From contig DFRF01000060.1 in assembly GCA_002378125.1 (NCBI GenBank), positions 1 to 23,805 on the forward strand: 23,805 nt of DNA. Direction: 5' to 3'. The position numbers and the translations under genes were made by a program. Of the stretch, positions 1 to 7,498 are shown piece after piece (within the stretch, counting starts at the first letter, position 1; every line of letters begins with the position of its first letter). Under the pieces are notes generated by a model. The model saw only the letters and a program-made list of their open reading frames with translations. It was not told the DNA's origin and ran no database searches. The DNA comes from Rhodospirillaceae bacterium UBA3470 (GTDB lineage Bacteria > Pseudomonadota > Alphaproteobacteria > Rhodospirillales > Casp-alpha2).

Positions 1-126
1 ATGCTACAACCTATCCGATCCGTTTTCTAGTTGCTGAATTCCACTCCCCTTCGTACCTGAGGGATATCCAAACGACGGTAAGCAGACTTGGCCGCAACGT
101 CATACAACGGAATTCGTGAAGTTGCC

Positions 127-1977
127 TTACGGTCGGAACCGATTTTCTGGCACAAACCCTGATACAGAGACGTCACGGGCATTGCGGACCCAAACCTCCC
201 GGTTCGGATGCAGGCCACCGCCTCGGGTCGCGGGAACGGCCGAATGCCGGGCGCGTTGTAAAAGACGCGTGTCCGCAATCCCGCAATTCGGATGAGACCC
301 ATCGTTATCAGCGACGGCCTTTTCCCAGGCTGCTTTGCGTTTCGCAAGAATTTTTGGATCGTTGAGCGCCGTGCAGTTCACTTCGTTTGCATTGAGATCA
401 GCAATAATTTCGTCGCCGTCCTCGATGAAGGCGATAGGACCACCCAATGCGGCTTCCGGGCCCACATGGCCGATGACCAATCCGACCGAACCACCGGAGA
501 AGCGGCCATCCGTCATCAGAGCAACCACGATGTCACGTTCCCGGCAAAGCGTGGTAATCCGTGACGTGGAATCAAGCATTTCCGGCATCCCCGGCGCGCC
601 GCCCGGCCCTTCATAACGGACGATTACGATATCATTGTTCTGGAACCTATCTGGGTTCGTGTCGAGAGCTTCGAGCAGGCTGCTTTCCCGCTCGAACACG
701 CGTGCCGTTCCTCGGAACACATTGTTCTCAAGGCCGCCTTCAACGCCGGCAAGCTTCAGGATGGCAGAAAAATCCGGTGACAGGTTGCCGCCGAGAATAC
801 GTAGCCCACCGGTCGGCTTGTATGGTGTTTCGACGGAATAGACGACGGTGCCGTCGGCGCGAGGACTTCCCAGGCGGGCCACCTGTTCGGCCAGGGTTTC
901 TCCCGTACAGGTCATCATCGCCCCGTTCAGAAGGCCAGCATCCAAAAGTTCATTCACGATGACTGGGACGCCGCCGATCTGGTCGATGTCGATCATAGAA
1001 TAGTGCCCGTAGGGCCTTGCATCGGTGATAACGGGTACAACATGCTGAGAGAGGTAGTTGAATTCTTCTGGCGTCATGATCTCTTTCCAGAAATCTACGT
1101 ATCCAGCGGCGCGGGCGATTTCTGGCGCATGCAAAACGACGTTGGTTGAGCCGCCGATCGCCATGGCGACTATCACCGCGTTGCGTATTGAGTCGCGCTG
1201 CACAATGTCGCGTGGCCTGAGGCCTTTGGCCATCATATCTTCCAAGTAGCCGACCAGTTCGGCCGGGAACGTATTGGTGCGGCGTTCGTCGTCGGAGGCG
1301 GCGGCGACCATGTGCAGGGGCTGCATGCCAACGACACCAATGAATGTCTGCATGGTGTTGTAAGTGAACATGCCGCCGCAGCTGCCAATCCCCGGACAGG
1401 CATGGAAGGCGATATCGAACTGATGGTCTGGATCCGGGTGTCCGGCAACCTGATAAGCGCTCACGATATCTAGTGGCTCGTCGCTGTTTGGGCTTTTGCC
1501 TGGGCGGATCGCGCCATCTGACATTATGATCGCCGGTTCGTTGTGCTCTAGGATGGCCGCTAATGTGCCCACTGGCGGCTTGTCACATGCGACGACAGCG
1601 ATGACGCCGGCAAGTCCGCTAGCCGCCAAGTGTTCGCAAAGGGCGTCGTTGGTCACTTCGCGGCCAATGAGGGAGTAGCGCATCTCCAACGTTCCATTTC
1701 GGATGCCGTCCGAAGTCGCAATCGTATACTCGGGCTGAATGAGCCGCAATTTGAGCTGTCCATCTTTGAAACCGATGCGGCTCTTCAACTGCGTGTGGAT
1801 CGCATTAACCTTCGTGGTTACACCGAGATAACATTGGCTATCGCCTTTCGTGCCCACAACACCGACGGAGGGTTCGTGAATGAGTGCGGGGTCCGTGTCC
1901 AATTCACGGGCGATGCCGATGGTTTGCGCCGAACGTCCCGGGTGTCGGTCAATCAGTACGATATTGTTGTTACTCAT
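127..1977 (-). CDS. IlvD/Edd-family dehydratase (dihydroxy-acid or sugar-acid dehydratase)
   Basis: The 616-residue protein belongs to the IlvD/Edd family, Fe-S enzymes that remove water from 2,3-dihydroxy acids or sugar acids in the cytoplasm. Visible signatures are the candidate cluster cysteines C49 (GDSQC), C131 within ACDKPPVG, where K133 is the usual metal-binding lysine, and C194 in ACPGIGSCGGMFTYNTM. It also has SDGIRNGTLEMRYSL near residue 89 and the C-terminal catalytic GRFSGGSVG followed by GHVGPEA. Length fits the family (about 560-620). The segment around the first cysteine (TKGDSQC) differs from the common TWSDxxPC, so this is a divergent subfamily rather than clear housekeeping IlvD. 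The substrate (branched-chain amino acid precursor or sugar acid) cannot be decided. The start is the first ATG, with no strong ribosome-binding site. It is separated by about 290 bp from the next minus-strand gene, so it is probably transcribed on its own. Confidence 0.88.
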   Translation of the reverse strand: MSNNNIVLIDRHPGRSAQTIGIARELDTDPALIHEPSVGVVGTKGDSQCYLGVTTKVNAIHTQLKSRIGFKDGQLKLRLIQPEYTIATSDGIRNGTLEMRYSLIGREVTNDALCEHLAASGLAGVIAVVACDKPPVGTLAAILEHNEPAIIMSDGAIRPGKSPNSDEPLDIVSAYQVAGHPDPDHQFDIAFHACPGIGSCGGMFTYNTMQTFIGVVGMQPLHMVAAASDDERRTNTFPAELVGYLEDMMAKGLRPRDIVQRDSIRNAVIVAMAIGGSTNVVLHAPEIARAAGYVDFWKEIMTPEEFNYLSQHVVPVITDARPYGHYSMIDIDQIGGVPVIVNELLDAGLLNGAMMTCTGETLAEQVARLGSPRADGTVVYSVETPYKPTGGLRILGGNLSPDFSAILKLAGVEGGLENNVFRGTARVFERESSLLEALDTNPDRFQNNDIVIVRYEGPGGAPGMPEMLDSTSRITTLCRERDIVVALMTDGRFSGGSVGLVIGHVGPEAALGGPIAFIEDGDEIIADLNANEVNCTALNDPKILAKRKAAWEKAVADNDGSHPNCGIADTRLLQRARHSAVPATRGGGLHPNREVWVRNARDVSVSGFVPENRFRP

Positions 1978-2082
1978 AGAATCTGCATCTTTGTTCTGTT
2001 GGCATAAATGGGATGTTGCAGCCTATACGGCTTTTGCCGATATCCCAATCATTTAGCATTCTCTGGAAGGCGAAGCTCTGTA

Positions 2083-2226
2083 ATGGAGACGATGACGCCG
2101 CTGGAGGTTGCGGGACTGGTTATTAGCGATGAGGGTGCCGGATACGTCGCCAATAATTACGTGCAGCGCAGCCGAAAAGAGGCCAAACTTTTGGAAATTC
2201 TGAACATCAAGCACGGCGCTGTTTAA
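2083..2226 (+). CDS. possible small protein (47 aa), unrecognised
   Basis: In the gap between two minus-strand genes there is a plus-strand reading frame of 47 codons beginning METMTPLEVAGLVISDEG and ending in LNIKHGAV. A GGAAGG sequence lies about 12 bases upstream of the ATG, somewhat far for a ribosome-binding site. The composition, with a hydrophobic first part and a Lys/Arg/Glu-rich amphipathic second part, looks protein-like. I recognise no family. The frame is open upstream to 2008, so it could also be the relic of something longer, or chance. Confidence 0.25.
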   Translation: METMTPLEVAGLVISDEGAGYVANNYVQRSRKEAKLLEILNIKHGAV

Positions 2227-2266
2227 CGACATTTGGAAGCCTAGCCCCTCAAGCAGGTGATGCTTA

Positions 2267-2686
2267 CTATTTTTTGGGCTGCGGCGTGTTCTTAACCAAC
2301 CAATGCGCCATATGCGTGCCAAGTGATGCTGTCAGTACGCCAATCCGTTCTACCATTTCGGCGGTTTTCCGATTACAGGCGCTGAACTGCCGTCGGCCGA
2401 CAGACCGCGCGTTGTCTTCCATTTGATCCAAAAGAAAAGGGGAGAGACCCTTTTTCTCGAAGGCGTGCCGGATGACCTGCATGTGTTGTAGGTAGTCAGC
2501 ACGTTGGCGTTTGTTGAGAATTCCACACCGGCCGTCGACATCATAGCCAACGATAATTGTGGCGTAGTTGGATAGATCACGCGTTGCTGTCTGCTCGGGC
2601 GTTTGGCCCCATGAGGCTGTCCCGACGGAGAGGAAAGCCAAGACGGCCGCCACAACGGCTGCGTTACGAGCCTTTTCGAAGAACAT
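2267..2686 (-). CDS. small exported protein of unknown function
   Basis: This reads as a 139-residue protein with a signal peptide: MFFEKARN, then a hydrophobic run (AAVVAAVLAFLSVG), then a plausible cleavage region near TASWGQ. The mature part is about 110 residues, with two cysteines (GRCGILN and FSACNRK) that could form a disulfide in the periplasm. It has a mainly helical, charged composition ending in NTPQPKK. I do not recognise a family. The start at 2686 is preferred because AAAGG lies about 6 bases upstream; in-frame ATGs at 2710 and 2722 are also possible. Any of these overlaps the 3' end of the upstream dehydrogenase gene (23 nt for the chosen start), which suggests co-transcription and perhaps coupling with it. 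Confidence 0.6.
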   Translation of the reverse strand: MFFEKARNAAVVAAVLAFLSVGTASWGQTPEQTATRDLSNYATIIVGYDVDGRCGILNKRQRADYLQHMQVIRHAFEKKGLSPFLLDQMEDNARSVGRRQFSACNRKTAEMVERIGVLTASLGTHMAHWLVKNTPQPKK

Positions 2687-3545
2687 CAATGACCTTTGTT
2701 TCGTTTTCATCGCCGTGGCCACTGTCCACCAGAATACGGTATATGCCGCCGGCGACTAAACCAAATTGCGCTTCATGGCCAAATTTTTCAGCCAAACGTA
2801 GGCCATATGACGTGTCTTTCAAACGCCATCGCCCGGAAAACACGACATTGTTTTCATGGCCGCCGGCGATCATACGTTCACTGTTCTGGATCACCTGTGG
2901 GCTTGCCGCTGCGCCTTTGGATAAGGCATAACCCACGGTATTCATGTTAAGGCCCACTTTTTCGGCGATCAGCAGACCTTCTGCCGCACCGGCGATTTGG
3001 ACGGAGCCCATGAGATTGACCATTAGCTTGTAAGCGGTTCCGTTGCCGATGGGGCCGAAGTGGATGATTTCAGTGCACAAGGGACCAAGGAACGGACGCG
3101 CCCGTTCCAAGTCGGCTTCTTCGGCACCCACGAACAACGTCAACTCGCCTTTCCCGGCCATATGCGGATAGCCCGTTACGGGGCAATCGATATATGTATG
3201 GCCCGCCGCCTGAATGACTGCGGAAAGCCTCATGACCCAGTCATGGGACAAGGTCGAGCATTCGACGACGATGGTTCCAGGTTTCAAATCTGCGGCCAAA
3301 GCCCCGTCTGAAGCGTCCATCCAGACGTGTTCAGATGCCTCGTCATCCCCAACCATAGCGAACACAACGTCGGCACCCTCGGCGGCATCTCGGGGCGTCA
3401 TCGCTAAGCACGCACCTTGTTCGACCAATGGCCGCGTTTTCTCGACGGTGCGATTGAACACACTCAGGTTGTGGCCGGCCGCCATCAGTCGCCTAGCCAT
3501 GCCAACGCCCATCACGCCGGTACCCAGAAATGCAATCCGTGTCAT
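2664..3545 (-). CDS. NAD(P)-dependent beta-hydroxyacid dehydrogenase (3-hydroxyisobutyrate dehydrogenase family)
   Basis: The 293-residue cytoplasmic oxidoreductase belongs to the 6-phosphogluconate/3-hydroxyisobutyrate dehydrogenase superfamily, which oxidises short beta-hydroxy acids or reduces the matching semialdehydes. The N-terminal Rossmann motif is GTGVMGVGMARRL (residues 8-20). The substrate-binding motif is DCPVTGYPHMAGKGEL (120-135), with Tyr in place of the usual second Gly. The catalytic lysine K173 lies in GNGTAYKLMVN, and K243-D244 occupy the C-terminal cofactor-contacting KD position. The start is the ATG immediately before the Rossmann strand, 10 bp after the xthA stop; upstream in-frame codons lie inside xthA. 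The exact substrate (3-hydroxyisobutyrate, tartronate semialdehyde, succinic semialdehyde) cannot be read from the sequence. Confidence 0.9.
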   Translation of the reverse strand: MTRIAFLGTGVMGVGMARRLMAAGHNLSVFNRTVEKTRPLVEQGACLAMTPRDAAEGADVVFAMVGDDEASEHVWMDASDGALAADLKPGTIVVECSTLSHDWVMRLSAVIQAAGHTYIDCPVTGYPHMAGKGELTLFVGAEEADLERARPFLGPLCTEIIHFGPIGNGTAYKLMVNLMGSVQIAGAAEGLLIAEKVGLNMNTVGYALSKGAAASPQVIQNSERMIAGGHENNVVFSGRWRLKDTSYGLRLAEKFGHEAQFGLVAGGIYRILVDSGHGDENETKVIDVLRKGS

Positions 3546-3555
3546 GACAAAGCTC

Positions 3556-4344
3556 TTAGTCGGCCAGTTCGCACCATACCGGGGTATGGTCCGAGGCCTT
3601 TTCGCGACCTCGCGGGGTTTTATCGATTCCCGACGCCACGAGCCTATCCGCCGCTTGCGGCGTGAGTAGAAGATGGTCGATGAGGACGCCATTGTCCTTT
3701 TGCCAGGCACCGGCTTTGTAGTCCCAGTAGCTGTAGCGATGCGGCTCAGTATTGTAGGCCCGATAGGCGTCTGTGAGACCCAGATGGACGATGGCGCGGA
3801 ACTTCTTTCGGCTTTCCGACCTACAAAGCGCGTCGTCGGCGAAGGCTATTGGGTCATAAACATCGTCATCGGTGGGCACGATGTTGTAATCACCGCCGAA
3901 AACAATGGCGTCATCAAACGTGAGCAAATCCTGGACGTGGTTATACAGCCGATCCATCCATCCCAGTTTGTAGCGGAACTTTTCATGATTTCCGCCATTT
4001 TCGTCCCGTGTGGGATTGCCGTTGGGAAGATATATGGAGGCGACGCGGACGTTGCCGACCATGGCCTCGATGTAACGTGCTTGTTCGTCGGTTTTGTCGC
4101 CGGGAAGCGCGGTACGTTCGACCTGGATCGGCGGCTTCGACACGATGGCAACACCGTTGTAGGTTTTTTGACCGGACACGGCGACATTGTAGCCAACTTC
4201 ACCAATCTCCATGGCAGGGAAGGCTTCTTCGACGCATTTGAGTTCTTGCAGTAACAAGACGTCTGGGGAGAACTCACCAAGCCATTCAAGAACTCGTGGC
4301 AGGCGAGCCTTGATTGAGTTGACATTCCAAGTAGCAATTTTCAT
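3556..4344 (-). CDS. xthA: Exodeoxyribonuclease III (AP endonuclease)
   Basis: The 262-residue Mg-dependent nuclease cuts DNA at abasic sites and degrades 3' ends in base-excision repair. It shows the full set of exonuclease III signatures: TWNVNSIKAR with N7, LLQELK with metal-binding E34, SIYLPNG with Y105, GGDYNIVP with D152 and N154, YSYWDY, the catalytic D223 in LIDHLLLTP, and SDHTPVW with D252-H253. Length is normal. GGAGGGAG lies six bases before the ATG, so the start is well supported. It lies 78 bp downstream of the A-type Fe-S carrier gene and 10 bp upstream of the dehydrogenase gene, an erpA-xthA arrangement common in alphaproteobacteria. Function call is secure. Confidence 0.96.
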   Translation of the reverse strand: MKIATWNVNSIKARLPRVLEWLGEFSPDVLLLQELKCVEEAFPAMEIGEVGYNVAVSGQKTYNGVAIVSKPPIQVERTALPGDKTDEQARYIEAMVGNVRVASIYLPNGNPTRDENGGNHEKFRYKLGWMDRLYNHVQDLLTFDDAIVFGGDYNIVPTDDDVYDPIAFADDALCRSESRKKFRAIVHLGLTDAYRAYNTEPHRYSYWDYKAGAWQKDNGVLIDHLLLTPQAADRLVASGIDKTPRGREKASDHTPVWCELAD

Positions 4345-4422
4345 GGCGGCTCCCTCCGTGCAATTGCGGCATCATCTCGCGGTGCGGCAAGCCTGTAAAC
4401 ACCGGGTGCGAAGAGAAAGGAC

Positions 4423-4773
4423 CTAGAGGGAAAAAGAGGCGCCGCAACCGCAATTGGCCGAAGCGTTGGGGTTCTCAACCTGAAAGAACGAACCGCCAAG
4501 CTCGGTCTTGAAATCGACGACCGCCCCTCCCAAAAGACTAAGGGAGACGTCATCGACGACCAATTTCGTGCCATCGGTTTCGAACACGTGGTCATCGTCG
4601 TTGGTGTTTGCGTCAAGATCGAACTTGTACTGAAAACCGGAACAGCCGCCACCTAGAACCGCCAACCGGAGCATCAGGTCGTCGTTCCCTTCCATCTGTC
4701 GAATCTCAGCCACACGTTTCGCCGCGCTGGTGCTTAGACAGACTTCATTATTGGCTATGGTGCCATCAGGCAT
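4423..4773 (-). CDS. erpA: A-type iron-sulfur cluster carrier/insertion protein (ErpA/IscA family)
   Basis: The 116-residue protein delivers Fe-S clusters to apo-enzymes in the cytoplasm. The three cluster-binding cysteines of the HesB/IscA/ErpA family are present: C44 in GGGCSGFQYKF, and C108 and C110 in the C-terminal NCGCGASFSL. The length is typical. AAAGGG is about eight bases before the ATG. The position, divergent from dgt and upstream of xthA, is the usual one for the ErpA-type member in alphaproteobacteria, hence the symbol. IscA and SufA cannot be fully excluded by sequence alone. A possible client in the window is the IlvD-family Fe-S dehydratase, but that is only a general link. 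Confidence 0.92.
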   Translation of the reverse strand: MPDGTIANNEVCLSTSAAKRVAEIRQMEGNDDLMLRLAVLGGGCSGFQYKFDLDANTNDDDHVFETDGTKLVVDDVSLSLLGGAVVDFKTELGGSFFQVENPNASANCGCGASFSL

Positions 4774-4914
4774 TATGCGACCCTTTCCAACGTGGACTGT
4801 GATGGTATCACAACCATCTACTTATGTATGTCGAAAAGCGCGGAAGTCAATTCTCCCACTTAATAAATATGGAGTTTGGCACTAGACACGTTCCCTGATC
4901 GTGAGGAAAACGAT

Positions 4915-5010
4915 ATGGTCCCTGCTATCGCCGAAGAACAAATTAACCCAATTCTAATGGCAATGGTTTTGAGACACGACTTAAAATCAATTTTGAATGG
5001 GGGAGAATAA
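4915..5010 (+). CDS. possible 31-aa small protein or leader peptide
   Basis: A 31-codon frame reads MVPAIAEEQINPILMAMVLR and ends DLKSILNGGE. It is preceded by GTGAGGAAAA, with GAGG eight bases from the ATG, one of the best ribosome-binding sites in the window. It ends 136 bp before dgt. It has no membrane segment or recognisable motif. It might be a small protein, a translated leader, or a chance frame in a promoter region. Confidence 0.3.
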   Translation: MVPAIAEEQINPILMAMVLRHDLKSILNGGE

Positions 5011-5023
5011 AGAGAATTAATAT
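4993..5023 (+). promoter_or_regulatory. weak candidate sigma70 promoter upstream of dgt
   Basis: TTGAAT (4993-4998) and TAATAT (5018-5023) resemble -35 and -10 boxes, separated by 19 bases (18 if TTAATA at 5017 is used). The site sits in the AT-rich core of the divergent region, oriented toward dgt. Spacing is longer than ideal, so this is only a candidate. Confidence 0.22.
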
Positions 5024-5146
5024 ACGACATTTCAATTTTAAATTGTATTTCTGTGCGGTGGCGTGTTCGAATCCAAATGTTTACTTTGCCGCTGACCGTC
5101 GAGCCTCAGGCTTGTCGCTGGCTGTGCGCGAGCGTAGTGTCGGATT

Positions 5147-6337
5147 ATGTCAGAAGCGTGGATACCGCCAGTAGATTTGGCATCTTGTGCAAGCCATGAA
5201 TCGGCAAGCCGCGGCCGCCTTTACGAGGAACCGGAAAGTGCGACGCGTGGCTGTTTTCAGCGTGACCGAGACAGGATTATCCATGCCGCGGCATTCCGGA
5301 GATTAGCCTATAAGACGCAGGTCTTCGTCAACCATGAAGGGGATTTCTTTCGCACGCGATTGACCCATTCCTTGGAGGTGGCACAGATCGCACGATCCGT
5401 TTGCCGATATCTACGCATGAACGAAGACCTGGGAGAGGCGCTTGCGTTGGCGCATGACCTCGGACATCCGCCCTTTGGACATGCTGGGGAAGATGCGCTC
5501 AAGGAATTGATGAAGCCCTTCGGCGGTTTCGATCACAACGCACAATCCCTACGGGTCGTGACTAAGCTGGAGGCACGGTACGCTGGATGGAATGGTCTCA
5601 ATCTCACATGGGAAACCTTAGAGGGCGTAGTAAAGCATAACGGACCGCTTCTGGGGCGGGGACGCGAAGCGTTGCCGCGCGCGATCGCTGAATATGCCGA
5701 AGTTCAGGATTTGGAACTTGACAGCTACGCAGGGCCGGAAGCGCAGGTTGCGGCCATGGCTGATGACATCGCCTATAACAACCATGACATTGATGACGGC
5801 CTCCGTGCGGGGTTGTTCTCTGTCGCGGATTTGTCAGATGTGCCGTTGGTTGGTCGCATTTTTTCCGATGTGGGGCGCAATTTTCCGGACCTTGACCTCT
5901 CCCGGACCATTCATGAGGCGGTAAGGCGGCTGATTGGTGCCATGGCCAAAGATTTAATCTCAGAGACCACGCGTCGACTTGAGCAGTCGCAAGCCGAAAC
6001 GGCGAACGACGTTCGGCTTCTGGGCCGTCCGATTGCCGGGTTCTCGGATCAGATGCGGGAGAACGACGCGAGCATCAAGAAGTTCCTATTTGAGAATATG
6101 TACCGTCACTACAAGCTCAATCGAATGACATCGAAGGGCCGGCGGGTCATCAAGGAATTGTTCCAATTGTTGGTCGCGGAACCGGAATGCCTGCCGACTG
6201 AATGGCGGGTTTTGGCCGGCCAGCCCGGACATGAACAAACGGCGCAGTTGGTAGCTGATTTCCTAGGGGGAATGACCGACCGCTATGCCCTGGACGAACA
6301 TCGTCGCCTGTTCGACTTGCAGGCACGGATTTCATAA
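5147..6337 (+). CDS. dgt: Deoxyguanosinetriphosphate triphosphohydrolase-like protein (dGTPase, HD domain)
   Basis: The 396-residue cytoplasmic HD-domain hydrolase converts dNTPs to deoxynucleosides and tripolyphosphate, so it influences dNTP pools. The family N-terminus SRGRLYEE...RDRDRIIHAAAFRRL is present. The metal site is intact: H74 in RTRLTHSLEVAQ, H103-D104 in AHDLGHPPFGHAGE, and the downstream aspartates of MADDIAYNNHD (about residues 204-214). The C-terminal half carries YRHYKLNRM, seen in bacterial dGTPase-like proteins. Length matches the alphaproteobacterial type (about 380-400). The start follows no strong ribosome-binding site, but MSEAW lies at the expected distance from the conserved core. 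In related genomes I remember argS as the next gene; here the next gene is the SPOR protein after a 92-bp gap. Confidence 0.95.
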   Translation: MSEAWIPPVDLASCASHESASRGRLYEEPESATRGCFQRDRDRIIHAAAFRRLAYKTQVFVNHEGDFFRTRLTHSLEVAQIARSVCRYLRMNEDLGEALALAHDLGHPPFGHAGEDALKELMKPFGGFDHNAQSLRVVTKLEARYAGWNGLNLTWETLEGVVKHNGPLLGRGREALPRAIAEYAEVQDLELDSYAGPEAQVAAMADDIAYNNHDIDDGLRAGLFSVADLSDVPLVGRIFSDVGRNFPDLDLSRTIHEAVRRLIGAMAKDLISETTRRLEQSQAETANDVRLLGRPIAGFSDQMRENDASIKKFLFENMYRHYKLNRMTSKGRRVIKELFQLLVAEPECLPTEWRVLAGQPGHEQTAQLVADFLGGMTDRYALDEHRRLFDLQARIS

Positions 6338-6380
6338 ATTTTTTATCTCCCAGAAGTGTCTTTTAATCTATTTCAGGTGA

Positions 6381-6386
6381 TATAAT
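6381..6386 (+). promoter_or_regulatory. candidate -10 element upstream of the SPOR-nagZ-scp-tat genes
   Basis: A perfect TATAAT lies 43 bp before the SPOR gene start, in the short gap after dgt. The -35 position (about 6358-6363, GTCTTT) is poor. It would let the downstream genes be transcribed independently of dgt, which makes sense at a place where the usual argS gene is missing. Confidence 0.3.
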
Positions 6387-6429
6387 AACCCGATTCGCGA
6401 AGCATCCGATTGGGGATTGGAACCGCGCC

Positions 6430-7479
6430 ATGTCGCGCGCCAGATCTGACTTGAAAGTGACCGCCTCCGACGCCTTGGAGTTCGAAGCCATCCAAAACGA
6501 CCCCCCAAAACGTCGGCGTGGGTTGAAGTGGGTTGCCTGGGGGCTGGCGTTTATCGTTTTGCTGGGTGGGGGGTGGTTTGTCTCTAACGACATGCTGATG
6601 CGTCTTGCTGGCGAAAATGGAGATGACATACCGCTCATTCGGGCCGCCGACGGTCCGGTCAAGATTCGGCCGGAGAACCCAGGCGGCCTGCAGGTTCCCA
6701 ATAGGGACAAACTTGTCTACGAGCGTATGCAGCCGGGTGCCTCTGCCTCGTCTGGCGAAAGTGTCGTGGAGCGGCTGCTCCCGCAACCGGAGAAGCCTTT
6801 GCCGAAGCCGGCGCCGGGTTCGATCGCACCGTCGACGCAGCCCACCGCTGAGTTGGGTACGTCCACCGCTGAACGGGTTCCGCCGCCACCCGCATTGCCG
6901 ACAGCACCAGTTCCTGATTTGAAGGACGTGATCTCGGTCAAACCCCCACCGCCACCGCCGCAGACAAATGTCCAGCCACGCGGGGCGCCGTTGAACCTCA
7001 GAAAGAATTTAGAACGGCCAGCCCAGCCTGCACCCGCCGCTATTCAAAAAAAGCCGGCGCAAGCTATGCCGACAAGCGGCGCGCCAACCAATGGTACCTC
7101 GTCGAATGTCACCCCGACACCCCGTCGTTCGGTAGCCGCGGTCGCAACACCCACGAACGGTCGTCAGGCCCCGGAACGAACGAGCTCTGTGCCGGTGAAA
7201 ACATCGACGCCGCCGACGGGCGAAAGTTTTCACATTCAATTAGCGGCCGCCCGCACGCCGGAGCGCGCGCAATCCGAATGGGACCGGATGCGCCGAAAGC
7301 ATCTCGATCTTCTTGGTGACTTAAGGCTGAATGTGACAAAAGCGGATCTTGGTCCGAAGAAGGGTGTATTTTATCGGTTGCGCGTCGGGCCATTGGCCAA
7401 TGAGGCATCCGCCCGGACGCTCTGCAAGGAGCTCTCGAAACGGAAGATGGGCTGTCTTGTCGTCAAGCCAGGCCGCTGA
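6430..7479 (+). CDS. SPOR-domain inner-membrane protein (cell division / peptidoglycan binding)
   Basis: The 349-residue protein has the FtsN-like layout: a short cytoplasmic N-terminus with a basic PPKRRRG stretch, one membrane segment at about residues 34-52 (WVAWGLAFIVLLGGGWFV), a long Pro/Ala/Thr-rich periplasmic linker (about 100-260), and a C-terminal SPOR domain from about residue 264 (SFHIQLAAARTPERA ... FYRLRVGPLANEASA ... GCLVVKPG). SPOR domains bind glycan strands lacking stem peptides at the septum. It is not called ftsN because sequence outside the SPOR domain is low-complexity and several SPOR proteins share this shape. It lies 19 bp upstream of nagZ, the usual alphaproteobacterial pairing, linking it to cell-wall turnover. 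Confidence 0.87.
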   Translation: MSRARSDLKVTASDALEFEAIQNDPPKRRRGLKWVAWGLAFIVLLGGGWFVSNDMLMRLAGENGDDIPLIRAADGPVKIRPENPGGLQVPNRDKLVYERMQPGASASSGESVVERLLPQPEKPLPKPAPGSIAPSTQPTAELGTSTAERVPPPPALPTAPVPDLKDVISVKPPPPPPQTNVQPRGAPLNLRKNLERPAQPAPAAIQKKPAQAMPTSGAPTNGTSSNVTPTPRRSVAAVATPTNGRQAPERTSSVPVKTSTPPTGESFHIQLAAARTPERAQSEWDRMRRKHLDLLGDLRLNVTKADLGPKKGVFYRLRVGPLANEASARTLCKELSKRKMGCLVVKPGR

Positions 7480-7498
7480 CGCCCGGTCCCATAACAAT

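Larger units (their letters stand above)
4774..5146. other. 373-bp divergent intergenic region between erpA and dgt
   Basis: No established gene is visible. The middle part, roughly 4960-5050, is clearly richer in A+T than the flanking genes and should hold the promoters for the two divergent transcripts. It contains a short ORF with a good ribosome-binding site (4915-5010), a weak sigma70-like pair (listed separately), and a near-palindrome CAATTT-T-AAATTG at 5033-5045, too tight to be a hairpin but possibly a protein-binding site. I see no tRNA, terminator or riboswitch. Confidence 0.6.

Noticed and set aside
27..347. 106-codon minus-strand frame overlapping the end of the IlvD-type gene, considered as evidence of a frameshift
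   Set aside because: The dehydratase already ends with a normal family-like C-terminus (SGFVPENRF); nothing in the other frame continues it.
3673..4254. 193-codon plus-strand frame
   Set aside because: Lies entirely antisense to xthA, which has every catalytic motif; it is a codon-usage shadow.
5065..5074. GTTCGAATCC resembles the T-loop of a tRNA
   Set aside because: The flanking bases do not form a T-stem and no anticodon arm or acceptor pairing can be built upstream.
6605..7479. Pro/Ala/Thr-rich linker of the SPOR protein as a repeat or CRISPR-like array
   Set aside because: It is low-complexity coding sequence with no regular repeat and spacer structure.
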